The notes: a model not told the origin generated them from the sequence alone. A stretch of DNA of 36,670 nucleotides from Candidatus Woesearchaeota archaeon (GCA_016203175.1 JACQNH010000091.1:1-36670); one strand, 5' to 3'. Shown: positions 15,456 through 24,864, counted from the stretch's first letter. Made by a program: numbers and translations.

Positions 15456-15844
15456 TATTTGATACAGGGTTCATTATAGACTTAATGAACAAAAACACCC
15501 AAGCATTAAATAAACTTCAAGAATTAATGAATAAAAAAGAATTACAATATATCACATCTCTGACTATTTTTGAATTATTTAGTGGTTTATCTAAAAGTCA
15601 AAAACCAGAAGAAGAAAAAAAGAAAATAACAACCATTCTTATTGGTTTGCCGATCTTTGATCTTGATAATCAATGTGCTGAACTGGGTGGGGAATTAGAC
15701 GGGATCTTAATAAAAGAAGGTAAAATGATTGGTGCTATTGATAGTATGATCGCAGGTATAGCTTTAACAAAAAATATGTCTGTTTTAACCAGAAACATAA
15801 AAGATTTTTCAAAAATAAAAGGTTTAAAGACTGAAACTTACTAA
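15452..15844 (+). CDS. vapC: VapC PIN-domain ribonuclease toxin
   Basis: A 130-residue PIN domain. The acidic residues are in place: D4 in M-I-F-D-T-G, a Glu in T-I-F-E-L-F near residue 41, Asp in A-I-D-S-M-I-A-G near 97, and the T-R-N-I-K-D-F end motif. PIN toxins cut tRNA or rRNA in a Mg-dependent way. Target unknown. It is coupled to vapB by a 4-base overlap. Confidence 0.92.
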   Translation: MIFDTGFIIDLMNKNTQALNKLQELMNKKELQYITSLTIFELFSGLSKSQKPEEEKKKITTILIGLPIFDLDNQCAELGGELDGILIKEGKMIGAIDSMIAGIALTKNMSVLTRNIKDFSKIKGLKTETY

Positions 15845-15969
15845 ATCTAAATTAAATTTCTTTATTAGCCAGTTATTTCCTATCTCATTTTAAGAGTTTC
15901 ATATTAGCCCTTTTATCGTTGACTAAAAAGAGGCAATATTTATAAATTCTATATAATATCCTTAGATAT

Positions 15970-18810
15970 ATGCCAAATCAACCTCAAGTAGAACAAGAAA
16001 TAATAGCTTATTGGAAAAAAAGTAAAATATTTGATAAATTAAGAAAAAGGAATTCTGGAAAAGAACAATTTTCTTTCATAGATGGCCCTATAACAGCAAA
16101 CAATCCAATGGGAGTCCATCATGCTTGGGGTAGAACTTTAAAGGATTTATATCAAAGATACAAAGCAATGCAGGGGTATGAAGAAAGATACCAAAATGGC
16201 TTCGATTGTCAAGGTTTATGGTTGGAAGTTGAAACTGAAAAAGATTTAGGTTTCAATTCAAAAAAAGACATTGAAAATTATGGCTTAGATAAATTCTCAA
16301 AAGCATGCAGGCAAAGAGTAGAAAAATTTTCTAAAATACAGACAGAACAATCAATTCTATTGGGACAATGGATGGATTGGGGCAATGATTATTTTACAAT
16401 GTCTGATGGAAATATAGAATCTATATGGCATTTTCTTAAAAAATGTTATGAAAAGAAATGGTTGTACAAAGGAAAAAGAATTTTACCCTGGTGTATAAGA
16501 TGCGGTACTTCATCTTCAAAACACGAAATGTCAGATGAAGGTTATGCAGAGTTAATTCATCCATCAGTTTATGTTAAAGCAAAGATAAAAGGAAAAGAAA
16601 ATGAATACTTGTTAATTTGGACTACAACAGAATGGACTTTATCTAGTAATGTTGCAGCTGCAGTAAATCCTAAAATAAATTATATAAAAGCACAAAAAGA
16701 CAATGAAATCTTTTATTTATCAGAGGCTACTGCAAATAAACTTGGAGATTATAAAATTATTAAAAAGTTAAAAGGAAAAGATTTACTAAACTTAGAATAC
16801 GAATCATTTTATCCAGACTTTCCTGTCCAAAAAGGAGTTCCGCATAAGGTTATCCCCTGGGACGAAGTTGGAGAAGAAGATGGTACAGGTATAGTTCATA
16901 TAGCTCCAAACTGTGGTGATGTAGACTACGAATTAGGTCATAAATTAAATCTTAAAATTTTAGATCCAGCAGTTGATGAATTTGGTAACTACAATGAGGG
17001 TTATAATTGGTTGACAGGTAAAAATGTAAAAAAAGCTAAACAAGAGATAGTAAAAGATTTAGAAAAAAGAGGCTTGTTATTCAAAGTAGAAAATGTTCGC
17101 CATCGTTATCCCATATGTTGGCGTTGCAAAGAAGAGTTAGTTTTCAGATTGGATCATTCTTGGTTTATTGCTTGTGATGAAATACGCCCAATAATGAAAA
17201 AAGAAGCAAAGAAAGTTATCTGGTATCCGAAACATACCGGAGATTTAATGCAAGATTGGTTAGATAATATGGAAGACTGGAATATCTCAAGAAGGAGATA
17301 TTGGGGCTTACCTTTAATGTTTTTTGAGTGTTCTAACTGTCATAATATTACTGTTATAGGGTCAAGAAAAGAATTAAAAGAAAAGGCTGTAAATTCAAAA
17401 GAAGTAGATAAATTACCAGAACTGCATAGACCTTGGATAGATAAAATAAAAATTAAATGTAAATGCGGTCAAGAAGTAGAAAGAATAAAAGAGGTAGGTG
17501 ATTGCTGGTTAGATGCAGGTATTGTTCCATTTTCAACATTAAAATACTTTGAAGATAAAACCTATTGGAAAAAATGGTTTCCTGTTGATTTAGAAATTGA
17601 AATGCGTGCTCAAGTAAGATTGTGGTTTTATGCTCAGTTGTTCATGTCAGTTGTTTTAGAAGGAGTTTCCCCATACAAAAAAATCTTAGCCTATGAAGAA
17701 GTAATGGACGAAAAAGGTGAACCAATGCATAAATCAAAAGGAAATGCAATATGGTTTAATGATGCAGTTGAAAAAATGGGTGCAGACATAATGCGCTGGC
17801 AGTATTGTTCTCAAAATCCTCAATATAATGTAAATTTTGGTTATGGTCCAGCTAAGGAAATTGAAAGAAATTTATTGGTCATTAAAAACTTAGCTAATTA
17901 TGTTAAACAAAACTGTATTAAATCAGCAAAAGAGTATAGTAAGGATCCAGCAAGCCTATGGATATTATCAAGAAGAGAAAATTTAAAATTAAACGTTACG
18001 AATTTTTTAGATAATCTAGAATATCATAAATCAATGGATGCAATTAAAAACTTTTTCTTAATAGACATCTCTAAAACTTATGTTCAGTTTATAAGAGATT
18101 CTTTAGACGACCCAAAAGTTCAGAAAGTTTTGTACGACTCTTATTTTGATGCATTAACCTTACTAGCACCATTTTTGCCATTCACAACAGAAAAAATAAA
18201 TTTGGATATTTATAAAAAAGATTCTATACATTTGCAATCATGGCCAAAACCAGATAAAAAATTCATAAATAAAAAAATTGAAGAATCGATGCAGTATGCA
18301 AATTTAGTAATCCAGGAGATAATGTCTATAAGAAGCGAAGAAAAAATTAATGTTAGATGGCCTTTAAGAAAAGCAGTTATACATGTTAATAAAGAAGACG
18401 AGAAAATAATACCTGTTTTAAAAAATGTTAAAGAATTAATTTTGAAGCAAACAAATATCAAAGAGGTAGACTTCGAAATTATTAAAGAACCAAAAAAAGA
18501 AGTTGAAGGAGCCCTTTTTGATTATGGTTATATAACTTTAGATCTTAAAATGGATAAAGAATTAGAACAAGAAGGTTATTCTAGAGAGTTAACTAGAAGA
18601 ATTCAGGCCTTAAGAAAAACAGCAGGCTTGAAGAAGGAAGATTCTATTGAATTATTTATTTCTTTTAATATCGATTTAGGTAAATGGGTTGAACAAATTA
18701 AAGTAAAATGCGGTGTTAAAAAATTGCATTTAAAACCTATAAATGTCAAATTCAAAGAAGAAGATGAAATAAGGGATAAGAAATTTGAAATCGGGTTTAA
18801 TGTTATCTAA
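15970..18810 (+). CDS. ileS: Isoleucyl-tRNA synthetase
   Basis: This class I synthetase charges tRNA-Ile. The catalytic entrance reads N-N-P-M-G-V-H-H-A-W-G-R-T, so the HIGH motif is H-H-A-W at residues 50-53. The KMSKS loop is M-H-K-S-K-G-N at 586-592. A zinc-binding knuckle C-I-R-C is near 178. The editing (CP1) domain has W-T-T-T-E-W-T-L-S-S-N, where Pro is more usual at the first Ser. The anticodon-binding domain follows. 946 residues is normal for this lineage. The M-G-V-H-H-A-W form is one I associate with certain bacteria, including CPR-like lineages; horizontal origin is inferred. It starts leaderless after TATAAAT at 15941. Its end overlaps the convergent gene by 4 bases. Confidence 0.95.
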   Translation: MPNQPQVEQEIIAYWKKSKIFDKLRKRNSGKEQFSFIDGPITANNPMGVHHAWGRTLKDLYQRYKAMQGYEERYQNGFDCQGLWLEVETEKDLGFNSKKDIENYGLDKFSKACRQRVEKFSKIQTEQSILLGQWMDWGNDYFTMSDGNIESIWHFLKKCYEKKWLYKGKRILPWCIRCGTSSSKHEMSDEGYAELIHPSVYVKAKIKGKENEYLLIWTTTEWTLSSNVAAAVNPKINYIKAQKDNEIFYLSEATANKLGDYKIIKKLKGKDLLNLEYESFYPDFPVQKGVPHKVIPWDEVGEEDGTGIVHIAPNCGDVDYELGHKLNLKILDPAVDEFGNYNEGYNWLTGKNVKKAKQEIVKDLEKRGLLFKVENVRHRYPICWRCKEELVFRLDHSWFIACDEIRPIMKKEAKKVIWYPKHTGDLMQDWLDNMEDWNISRRRYWGLPLMFFECSNCHNITVIGSRKELKEKAVNSKEVDKLPELHRPWIDKIKIKCKCGQEVERIKEVGDCWLDAGIVPFSTLKYFEDKTYWKKWFPVDLEIEMRAQVRLWFYAQLFMSVVLEGVSPYKKILAYEEVMDEKGEPMHKSKGNAIWFNDAVEKMGADIMRWQYCSQNPQYNVNFGYGPAKEIERNLLVIKNLANYVKQNCIKSAKEYSKDPASLWILSRRENLKLNVTNFLDNLEYHKSMDAIKNFFLIDISKTYVQFIRDSLDDPKVQKVLYDSYFDALTLLAPFLPFTTEKINLDIYKKDSIHLQSWPKPDKKFINKKIEESMQYANLVIQEIMSIRSEEKINVRWPLRKAVIHVNKEDEKIIPVLKNVKELILKQTNIKEVDFEIIKEPKKEVEGALFDYGYITLDLKMDKELEQEGYSRELTRRIQALRKTAGLKKEDSIELFISFNIDLGKWVEQIKVKCGVKKLHLKPINVKFKEEDEIRDKKFEIGFNVI

Positions 18811-19424
18811 AAATATTCTAAAACTTTTTTTATTTTCACGTTTACTTTATATTTCTTAAAATGGCTGTGAAAAACATTTGTTTTATCTAAAGGAACTAGG
18901 ATACAGCCTTTTCCTAATCTTTCTCCACCATATTTTTGGATTATTCCTTGATAAAATTTTCCCCCTTGTTTAAATCCGAATAACTGTTTATTGAATAATA
19001 CCCTCTTTGAATTTGGCCGAATATTCTCCCAAATAAAAAAGGTCATATGCTTCCCTTCCTTAATTTCTGGTTTATATTTACCATATAACAAAATTCCATT
19101 TGAAATCATACTAAGATTCAAGCTTTTCCATTTAGCTAGTTCTCCCACCATCAACTTTATTTCATTCCTTATCCCAAGTAAGCGCCAATAATCTTTGTAT
19201 TTAATTGAATCGATGAACTTATCTAGGCATAATTGTATATCTCTTTCTAATTCAGGAGTTTCTTTAACTAAATCAACAAAAATATCTATATCGCTTGACT
19301 TCCCAGCTTCTCCTCTTGCAGCAGAACCAAATAAGATAATATTATTGATTTTGTCCTTTTCTTTTACTTTCTGGATCAAAAATGAAGCAAAATCCATTGC
19401 ATAAGCGATTAATTCATATCTCAT
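18807..19424 (-). CDS. MNT-type minimal nucleotidyltransferase (antitoxin-like)
   Basis: Residues 30-50 carry the Pol-beta nucleotidyltransferase signature G33-S34-A-A-R-G then S-D45-I-D47-I-F-V. The first 100 residues are the MNT domain; the rest (about 105-205) is an extra domain with a basic C-terminus seen in archaeal relatives. MNT proteins paired with HEPN proteins can inactivate the HEPN RNase by nucleotidylating it. The start overlaps the 3' end of the HEPN-like gene (19414-19424), so both are on one mRNA with the HEPN-like gene first. Confidence 0.85.
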   Translation of the reverse strand: MRYELIAYAMDFASFLIQKVKEKDKINNIILFGSAARGEAGKSSDIDIFVDLVKETPELERDIQLCLDKFIDSIKYKDYWRLLGIRNEIKLMVGELAKWKSLNLSMISNGILLYGKYKPEIKEGKHMTFFIWENIRPNSKRVLFNKQLFGFKQGGKFYQGIIQKYGGERLGKGCILVPLDKTNVFHSHFKKYKVNVKIKKVLEYF

Positions 19425-19812
19425 CTAAACCCGCCTCATGAAATTTTTCTTTTAATATATTTAAATTATTGATTGTTTCTTGGATAATCTCCTTGTTTTG
19501 TGGTTTGTCATAGCAAAGGATATCTCTCTTTTCCTCTATCTTAAAAATTAAATCAAGTATTTCTTTCTTGTTTGGAAAGTCAAATGGCAGTTTTTCCTTT
19601 AACTTATTTTTTGACTTTAACCATTGATGCTTAACAATAAAACCGGGGTCTATTAGATTATTTTTATGTAACAGTATTTCCAGCAGGTCTACACAAGCAG
19701 ATGAAGTGCAAAAACCAATAATCTTCTGCCTTTTCTCTATTCCTTTCTCTATCCCCTCAGCTATTTCTTCAAATAACTCCTTTAAGCTTTCCAAATGCAT
19801 TTCTATCTTCAT
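19414..19812 (-). CDS. HEPN-like partner of the MNT nucleotidyltransferase
   Basis: 132 residues, all helical. Conserved-looking parts are G-F-C-T-S-S-A-C-V-D-L-L-E-I-L-L-H, V-K-H-Q-W, and R96-D-I-L-C-Y101. HEPN RNases have an R-x4-6-H motif; here the position of the His is filled by Tyr, so RNase activity is uncertain. The assignment rests on helical pattern and on the tight overlap with the MNT gene. Its ATG directly abuts the 40-bp repeat described below. Confidence 0.65.
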   Translation of the reverse strand: MKIEMHLESLKELFEEIAEGIEKGIEKRQKIIGFCTSSACVDLLEILLHKNNLIDPGFIVKHQWLKSKNKLKEKLPFDFPNKKEILDLIFKIEEKRDILCYDKPQNKEIIQETINNLNILKEKFHEAGLDEI

Positions 19813-19851
19813 GGTTCATTTGAAACTATACCTTAGTTTCACTTGTAACTA
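19812..19851 (+). repeat. 40-bp direct repeat, copy 1 (contains inverted repeat)
   Basis: Identical to 19878-19917. Inside, TGAAACTA (19821-19828) and TAGTTTCA (19834-19841) form an 8-bp perfect inverted repeat with a 5-bp spacer, as expected of a dimer-binding operator. It covers the predicted transcription start and leader of the HEPN-like/MNT operon. Confidence 0.9.
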
Positions 19852-19863
19852 TAACATTTTACA

Positions 19864-19874
19864 CTATATAAATA
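19864..19874 (-). promoter_or_regulatory. TATA-like box between the two repeats
   Basis: TATTTATATAG on the minus strand lies in the 26-bp spacer between the repeats. Transcription would start near 19843, inside copy 1. Confidence 0.5.
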
Positions 19875-19877
19875 TTT

Positions 19878-19917
19878 TGGTTCATTTGAAACTATACCTT
19901 AGTTTCACTTGTAACTA
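19878..19917 (+). repeat. 40-bp direct repeat, copy 2 (contains inverted repeat)
   Basis: Exact copy of 19812-19851 with its own inverted repeat (19887-19894 and 19900-19907). The copies are 66 bp apart start to start and bracket the TATA box, as for paired operators. Confidence 0.9.
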
Positions 19918-20024
19918 AAGCACTTAAGGAGTTTATACAGGTTTAGCCAACTTCCATAAACTATAGAAAAACGTTTTAAAGGAAATCGCAATTCTCTCAT
20001 TCTATGATAAATAGTCGGCATAAC

Positions 20025-20035
20025 ATATTTAAACC
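20025..20035 (+). promoter_or_regulatory. TATA-like box of the vWA/MoxR operon
   Basis: ATATTTAAACC lies about 26 bp before ATG 20056. No Shine-Dalgarno is present, so a leaderless start is expected. Confidence 0.55.
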
Positions 20036-20055
20036 TTTTCTATCATAAAAGTTTA

Positions 20056-21852
20056 ATGGCAATAGGATTTGAAAATATATTAGGTTTATGGGCTTTACTA
20101 GCTTTAATACCTTTAATTATTTTATACTTAATAAAACCGAAACCGCAGGAAATTCAAGTCCCCTCCTTAATGTTTTTCATAAAATTGGCAGGTTCAAATA
20201 TAAAGTCTTCATTCTTAAGAAATATTTTAAGAGATTTATTATTTATCTTCCAATTTTTAGCTATAGCATTAATAGCTTTAAGTTTTGCAGAACCCTACAT
20301 TCAATATGAAAAGGATGTTATAGGTGAAAATTTAGCATTTATAATAGACATTTCAGCATCTTCTCAAGTAAATGAAAATGGTAAAACAAGATTTGATTTA
20401 TCTTTAGAAGGCGTAGAAAAAATCTTAGGAAATAAAAATAATTTAATATTAGCAAAATCAGTTCCTTTATTTGCTTTAAAACAAAAATCAAAAAAAGAAA
20501 CTATGGATTTCTTAACTAAACTAAAACCAACAGAAAGTAAATCAAAAATAGGCGATGCAATTATTATGGCGGGTGAATCTTTAGAAGGAGATGGCAGAGT
20601 TGTAGTTTTCAGCGATTTTATAAATACCGAAGGAATTTCTCCTATAGTAGCAAAAAATGTTTTAGAATCTAAAGGTATTAAGGTAGACTTCATAAATACC
20701 GGAAAAGCAGAAAAAAGAAATTTTGGAATTGTTAATTTAAACTTAGAAAATGATAAAGGTAGTTTATTTGTTAAAAATTTTAATGATAAAGAAGAAATAG
20801 TGAAATTAAGAATAGGCGATCAAGAAAAAGATCTTAAAATAAGTCCAAATTCTGTAGAAACTTTAAGCTTTCAACCACAAGGAGAGTTTTTAAGTGCAGA
20901 AATATTAAATAAAGATGATTTTGCACCTGACAATAAAATAAATTTAGTATTTCCAGAAAAAACAAAGTTAAGTGCATTATTAATTACAAACAAAAAATCA
21001 ATATATTTAGAATCAGCAGTATTATCCTCTGGTTTAGTAAGATTAGATGTCGCAGAGCCACCAGTAATCCCTACAAATGATTACGATGTTTATGTAATCT
21101 CAAGCATAGATAAAAGTAAAATCTTGGCAGGTACATTTGAAGATCTAGCAAAAAAAGTTGAAAATGGTGCAGGTTTAATAATCCATGTCCAAGAAGATTC
21201 ATCAAGTATAGGCTATAAAGATGTTCTTAATGTTAATCTAGGAAAAAAACAGCAATCTGCTCAAACAACAATAGACCAAGTAAATAAAATTACAAGAGAT
21301 ATTGAAATTGGAAGAATAAAAGATTTCTTTGCAGCAACTTTAAAAGATAAAACTACATCTTTAATATCGACAAATAATCAAACAGTATTAAGCATCGCAA
21401 ATTTAGGAAAAGGAAGAACAGCGTTTTTTAATGTTCAAGAAGCAAATGATTTCAAATTCTCTCCTTCATACCCTATATTAATCTCAAGACTAGTTGAATG
21501 GGTTTCAGGCAAAGAAGATGTAAAGGCATTAAACTATAAAACAGGAGATAGGTATTTAACAGAATCAGATGTTAAAATAGAAACCCCTGTAGGTACAACA
21601 TTAACAAATAATTTATTCTTAGAATATCAAGGCATATATAAAGTAAACAATAAAAAAATAAGTGCAAATCTAATAAGCGAGCAAGAATCTGGCATTAATG
21701 TGGATGAAAAGCTAGGTGATAAAATTGAATCATTCCAATTAAAAACTTTAAAGAAGAAGGAAAAGAAAGACATTAGCTTTTTGATCTTAATTTTAGGTGG
21801 CTTATTTGTCTTACTAGAATTAATCTACGCAAAACTTAGGGGAGATTTCTAA
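20056..21852 (+). CDS. BatA-like membrane protein with von Willebrand A domain
   Basis: Residues 1-85 form the BatA-type N-terminal double-membrane domain: a first helix near 8-26, a P-S-L-M-F-F turn, and a second helix near 62-80. A vWA domain follows with the MIDAS start D-I-S-A-S near residue 99 and V-V-V-F-S-D-F about 80 residues later. A long beta-rich region and a single C-terminal helix (about 574-592) close it. This resembles proteins of the MoxR-DUF58-BatA loci of bacteria. It is first in a six-gene run and is followed one base after its stop by a second vWA gene. Confidence 0.85.
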   Translation: MAIGFENILGLWALLALIPLIILYLIKPKPQEIQVPSLMFFIKLAGSNIKSSFLRNILRDLLFIFQFLAIALIALSFAEPYIQYEKDVIGENLAFIIDISASSQVNENGKTRFDLSLEGVEKILGNKNNLILAKSVPLFALKQKSKKETMDFLTKLKPTESKSKIGDAIIMAGESLEGDGRVVVFSDFINTEGISPIVAKNVLESKGIKVDFINTGKAEKRNFGIVNLNLENDKGSLFVKNFNDKEEIVKLRIGDQEKDLKISPNSVETLSFQPQGEFLSAEILNKDDFAPDNKINLVFPEKTKLSALLITNKKSIYLESAVLSSGLVRLDVAEPPVIPTNDYDVYVISSIDKSKILAGTFEDLAKKVENGAGLIIHVQEDSSSIGYKDVLNVNLGKKQQSAQTTIDQVNKITRDIEIGRIKDFFAATLKDKTTSLISTNNQTVLSIANLGKGRTAFFNVQEANDFKFSPSYPILISRLVEWVSGKEDVKALNYKTGDRYLTESDVKIETPVGTTLTNNLFLEYQGIYKVNNKKISANLISEQESGINVDEKLGDKIESFQLKTLKKKEKKDISFLILILGGLFVLLELIYAKLRGDF

Positions 21853-21853
21853 C

Positions 21854-24226
21854 ATGCAGTTTATTAATTATATTCCTTACGCAAACAATCTTCAATACCA
21901 AATAGTCCTATTAATAATTCCCTTTTTAATACTATTAACTTTAATAATCATATCTAAAAATTTCCTAAAATATCACAGAAGCAGTTTTACATTAAAATTA
22001 TTAGTCTTTATATTAAGATCGCTAACATTTACTTTAATCTTGATTGCTATAGCTTCCCCCTTCACTCAAAAAGAAAAAGTAGTAGAAGGAGAACCAACGT
22101 TAAAAATTTTAGTAGACAACACATCTTCATTTGAATTATTTGATGCAACAATCGCAGATACTTTAAAAGACAAATTAAAAGATCAGATAGATGTCGAATT
22201 AATAAGAATCGGAAGCAAAGATATTTCAAATTTAGGAGATAGCATCTTAAACAATGTTAAATCAGACGAAAGTGTTTTATTAATCTCAGACGGAAGCAAT
22301 AATCAAGGTGCTGATTTAGATGATGTTGCTTTGTTTGCTTCAAGATCTAACATAACAATAAATACAATAAAATTAGAACCGATTAAAGATGATGTTGGTG
22401 TTGAAATAACAGGGCCTTCAAAAACAACAGCAGATGTAGATAATAGATTCTTGATAAAATTAAATAAAGTAGGTAAAAAACTTATTGGCTCATTAAAAGT
22501 AAGTGTAGATGGTAATATAATTCTAGAAACTGATCTTTCAAAAGAAACTTACGATATTGTAAATAAATTTAATCAAGGTTATCATGAGATTAAAGCGGAA
22601 ATATTTATAGAAGATCATTTCAAACAAAACAATGTCTTTTATAAAACTGTTAAAGTAGTTCCAAAACCAAAAATTGCATTTTTATCTTTTGATGAGTCAC
22701 CATTAAAAACATTACTAAAAGATTTATATGAAATAGAAGACATAAATGATTTTATTGATTTAGATAAATACACTGCCTTAATTGTAAATGATGTAAGCTT
22801 CAGCCAGTTAAATAACATAGACAAGCTAAGTAATTTTGTTTCTTCAGGAAATGGTTTAGTTGTTGTTGGAGGAAAACATTCTTTTGACTATGGTGAATAT
22901 AAGGATTCTATTTTTGAAAATATTCTACCAGTATTTGTTGCAAGAGGTGGAAAAAAAGAAGGCGATGTAAATATAGTTATTTTACTTGATATCTCAGGAA
23001 GTACAAGCGCATATGTTGGTGAATTTCAAACATTAGATGTTAATAAAGCACTTGCACTAGAAGCTATTAACGATTTAAAATTTGATAATAAATTAGGAAT
23101 AATTGCTTTTAATGCAGCGGGCTATGTAGTTGAAGATATCTCTTATATCCATGAAAAAAAAGAAAATCTAGAAGATAAGATTACAAGATTGGTTTATGGG
23201 GGAGGGACCAGAATTGACCATGGTATAGAAAAAGCTTTGGATATGTTAAAGAAAACTAAAGGTAGCAAAAATATTATCTTAATCTCAGATGGAAAAACAA
23301 AAGATATCCCAGCATCTTACGAAACCGCTCAAGAAGCAGTAAGACAAGGTGTTGTAATCTATACAGTAGGTGTTGGCCCAGTAACTAATGAAGAGGTCAT
23401 GACAACAATAGCAGACATAACCTCTGGAATTTATTTTAAAATAACAGAAAGAGATAAATTAAAACTCTTATTTGGGGAAAATAATCCAACAAAAGATCAA
23501 AATAAGTTTTCTGTTGTTATTTTAAACACAAACCATTTTATCACACAGGATTTAGCACCAGAAGCATCTGTTTATGGTTTTAATCAAGTAGTCCCAAAAT
23601 CTACAGCACAATTATTAGTAACTACAGATCTAGGAGATCCTTTATTAACAGTTTGGAGATATGGTCTTGGAAGAGTAGCAGCTCTTTCAACCGATGATGG
23701 AAGATTATATGCAGGACAATTATTAAATGAAAAAAATTCTAAACTATTAACAAGAACTTTAAATTATGCAATAGGCGACCCTGAAAGAAAAAATGAAAAA
23801 TTTATCGATATCTCAGATTCAAGAGTTAATGAGGAAACAATAATATTGGTAAGAAGTCCTGAACAGCCAGTATCAAAAGATGTAGCATTCTATAAAACAG
23901 ACAAAAATGAGTATACTGGTTCAAAGAGAATTGACAAAACAGGCTTCCATTCTATTCTTACAGCTACTTTTGCAGTTAATTACGAAAGTGAATATGCTAA
24001 TCTAGGTTATAATCCGCAATTAGATGCTGCAGTTAAAACAACAAATGGGGAATTTTTCAATGCAAAAGATATTCCAGGGATAATCAAAGCGATAAAGTCC
24101 CAATCAAAAAGAGTAGAAAATAGAAAAGTCTACTTTAGATGGCCTTTTTTAGTTTTAGCATTATTGCTGTTTCTATTAGACATTTTAGTAAGAAGGATAT
24201 TCGAAAGAAAACAAACAGCTATTTAG
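21854..24226 (+). CDS. Large vWA membrane protein with GATase1-like segment
   Basis: Two N-terminal helices (about 16-35 and 48-67) precede a degenerate vWA-like unit (D-N-T-S-S near 88-92, L-L-I-S-D-G near 142-147). An Ig-like region (182-270) follows, then a Rossmann/GATase1-like segment (272-345) into which a full vWA domain is inserted. That vWA has D379-I-S-G-S383, T452 in G-G-G-T and D479 in L-I-S-D-G. A C-terminal helix (about 764-781) with a basic tail anchors the end. The intact MIDAS suggests metal-dependent partner binding controlled by the MoxR ATPase of the same operon. The two large exposed regions would lie outside the cell. Confidence 0.85.
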   Translation: MQFINYIPYANNLQYQIVLLIIPFLILLTLIIISKNFLKYHRSSFTLKLLVFILRSLTFTLILIAIASPFTQKEKVVEGEPTLKILVDNTSSFELFDATIADTLKDKLKDQIDVELIRIGSKDISNLGDSILNNVKSDESVLLISDGSNNQGADLDDVALFASRSNITINTIKLEPIKDDVGVEITGPSKTTADVDNRFLIKLNKVGKKLIGSLKVSVDGNIILETDLSKETYDIVNKFNQGYHEIKAEIFIEDHFKQNNVFYKTVKVVPKPKIAFLSFDESPLKTLLKDLYEIEDINDFIDLDKYTALIVNDVSFSQLNNIDKLSNFVSSGNGLVVVGGKHSFDYGEYKDSIFENILPVFVARGGKKEGDVNIVILLDISGSTSAYVGEFQTLDVNKALALEAINDLKFDNKLGIIAFNAAGYVVEDISYIHEKKENLEDKITRLVYGGGTRIDHGIEKALDMLKKTKGSKNIILISDGKTKDIPASYETAQEAVRQGVVIYTVGVGPVTNEEVMTTIADITSGIYFKITERDKLKLLFGENNPTKDQNKFSVVILNTNHFITQDLAPEASVYGFNQVVPKSTAQLLVTTDLGDPLLTVWRYGLGRVAALSTDDGRLYAGQLLNEKNSKLLTRTLNYAIGDPERKNEKFIDISDSRVNEETIILVRSPEQPVSKDVAFYKTDKNEYTGSKRIDKTGFHSILTATFAVNYESEYANLGYNPQLDAAVKTTNGEFFNAKDIPGIIKAIKSQSKRVENRKVYFRWPFLVLALLLFLLDILVRRIFERKQTAI

Positions 24227-24250
24227 TAATTCAAACTTAAACTTAACAAA

Positions 24251-24260
24251 CTTTAAATAC
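24251..24260 (+). promoter_or_regulatory. Internal TATA-like box in the vWA/MoxR operon
   Basis: CTTTAAATAC lies about 27 bp before ATG 24283. It decides ATG over the TTG at 24268 and suggests a second, leaderless transcript for the last four genes. Confidence 0.5.
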
Positions 24261-24282
24261 CTTCCCTTTGATATATAGTTTT

Positions 24283-24864
24283 ATGAATATACTAGCAAAA
24301 TACAGGCTTAGGAAATATCATCAAAAGATAAAGGAAGCTGAAAAAGCCCTCCAGTCTTTAGACTCAAAACCAAAAGAACCACATCATATAATAGAAAAAA
24401 CTCCCCTAATTAAAACAAAATACCCTGAAATAAAGCTTAAGAAAAGAATAGTTAACGAATACAGCTTTATAAATAAAAATGCAAATTTTATCTTACTATT
24501 ATTCATATTAATACTATTAGGAGCAGTATCTGGTTCTAGTATATTTTTTAATCTTAAGTTTTCAGATTTAAAAAAAGATTATGATACAAGTATTGAAAAG
24601 ATAAACAAACTAACCCAGGATCTCACATCAAATAAACAAACATTAACTAGTTTACAACAAAATCTAGAAGTTAAAAAAGAAAGAGAGCAAGGAATAAGCC
24701 AGCAGTTTTTGGATATTAAAAAAGAAAATGAAAATATTAAGCAACAAGTATCTCAATTAACTTCAACAAATGCCAAGCTTTCAAGTGATATTGTAAGCAA
24801 AGATGCAACAATTAAAAGTTTAAAAAATGAGATTGATGATTTAAAACAGCAATTAGGACAATGA
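24283..24864 (+). CDS. Single-pass membrane protein with extracytoplasmic coiled coil
   Basis: 193 residues from ATG 24283. A basic cytoplasmic part is followed by a membrane helix near 70-92. After it comes a long coiled coil (about 95-190) rich in K-x-x-I-x-x-L and Q-Q-x repeats, which should lie outside the membrane. No enzyme motif. Its stop overlaps the next start (ATGA). Its place inside the vWA/MoxR operon suggests a scaffold subunit of that complex. Confidence 0.75.
   Translation: MNILAKYRLRKYHQKIKEAEKALQSLDSKPKEPHHIIEKTPLIKTKYPEIKLKKRIVNEYSFINKNANFILLLFILILLGAVSGSSIFFNLKFSDLKKDYDTSIEKINKLTQDLTSNKQTLTSLQQNLEVKKEREQGISQQFLDIKKENENIKQQVSQLTSTNAKLSSDIVSKDATIKSLKNEIDDLKQQLGQ

Noticed and set aside
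19812-19917. Two identical 40-bp repeats with a 26-bp spacer, resembling a one-spacer CRISPR
   Set aside because: The spacer holds a TATA box in the right place for the adjacent operon, the repeats carry operator-like inverted repeats, and no cas gene is present.
24268-24282. TTG start for the coiled-coil membrane gene
   Set aside because: ATG 24283 has the standard promoter distance, and the TTG would be only about 12 bp from the TATA box.
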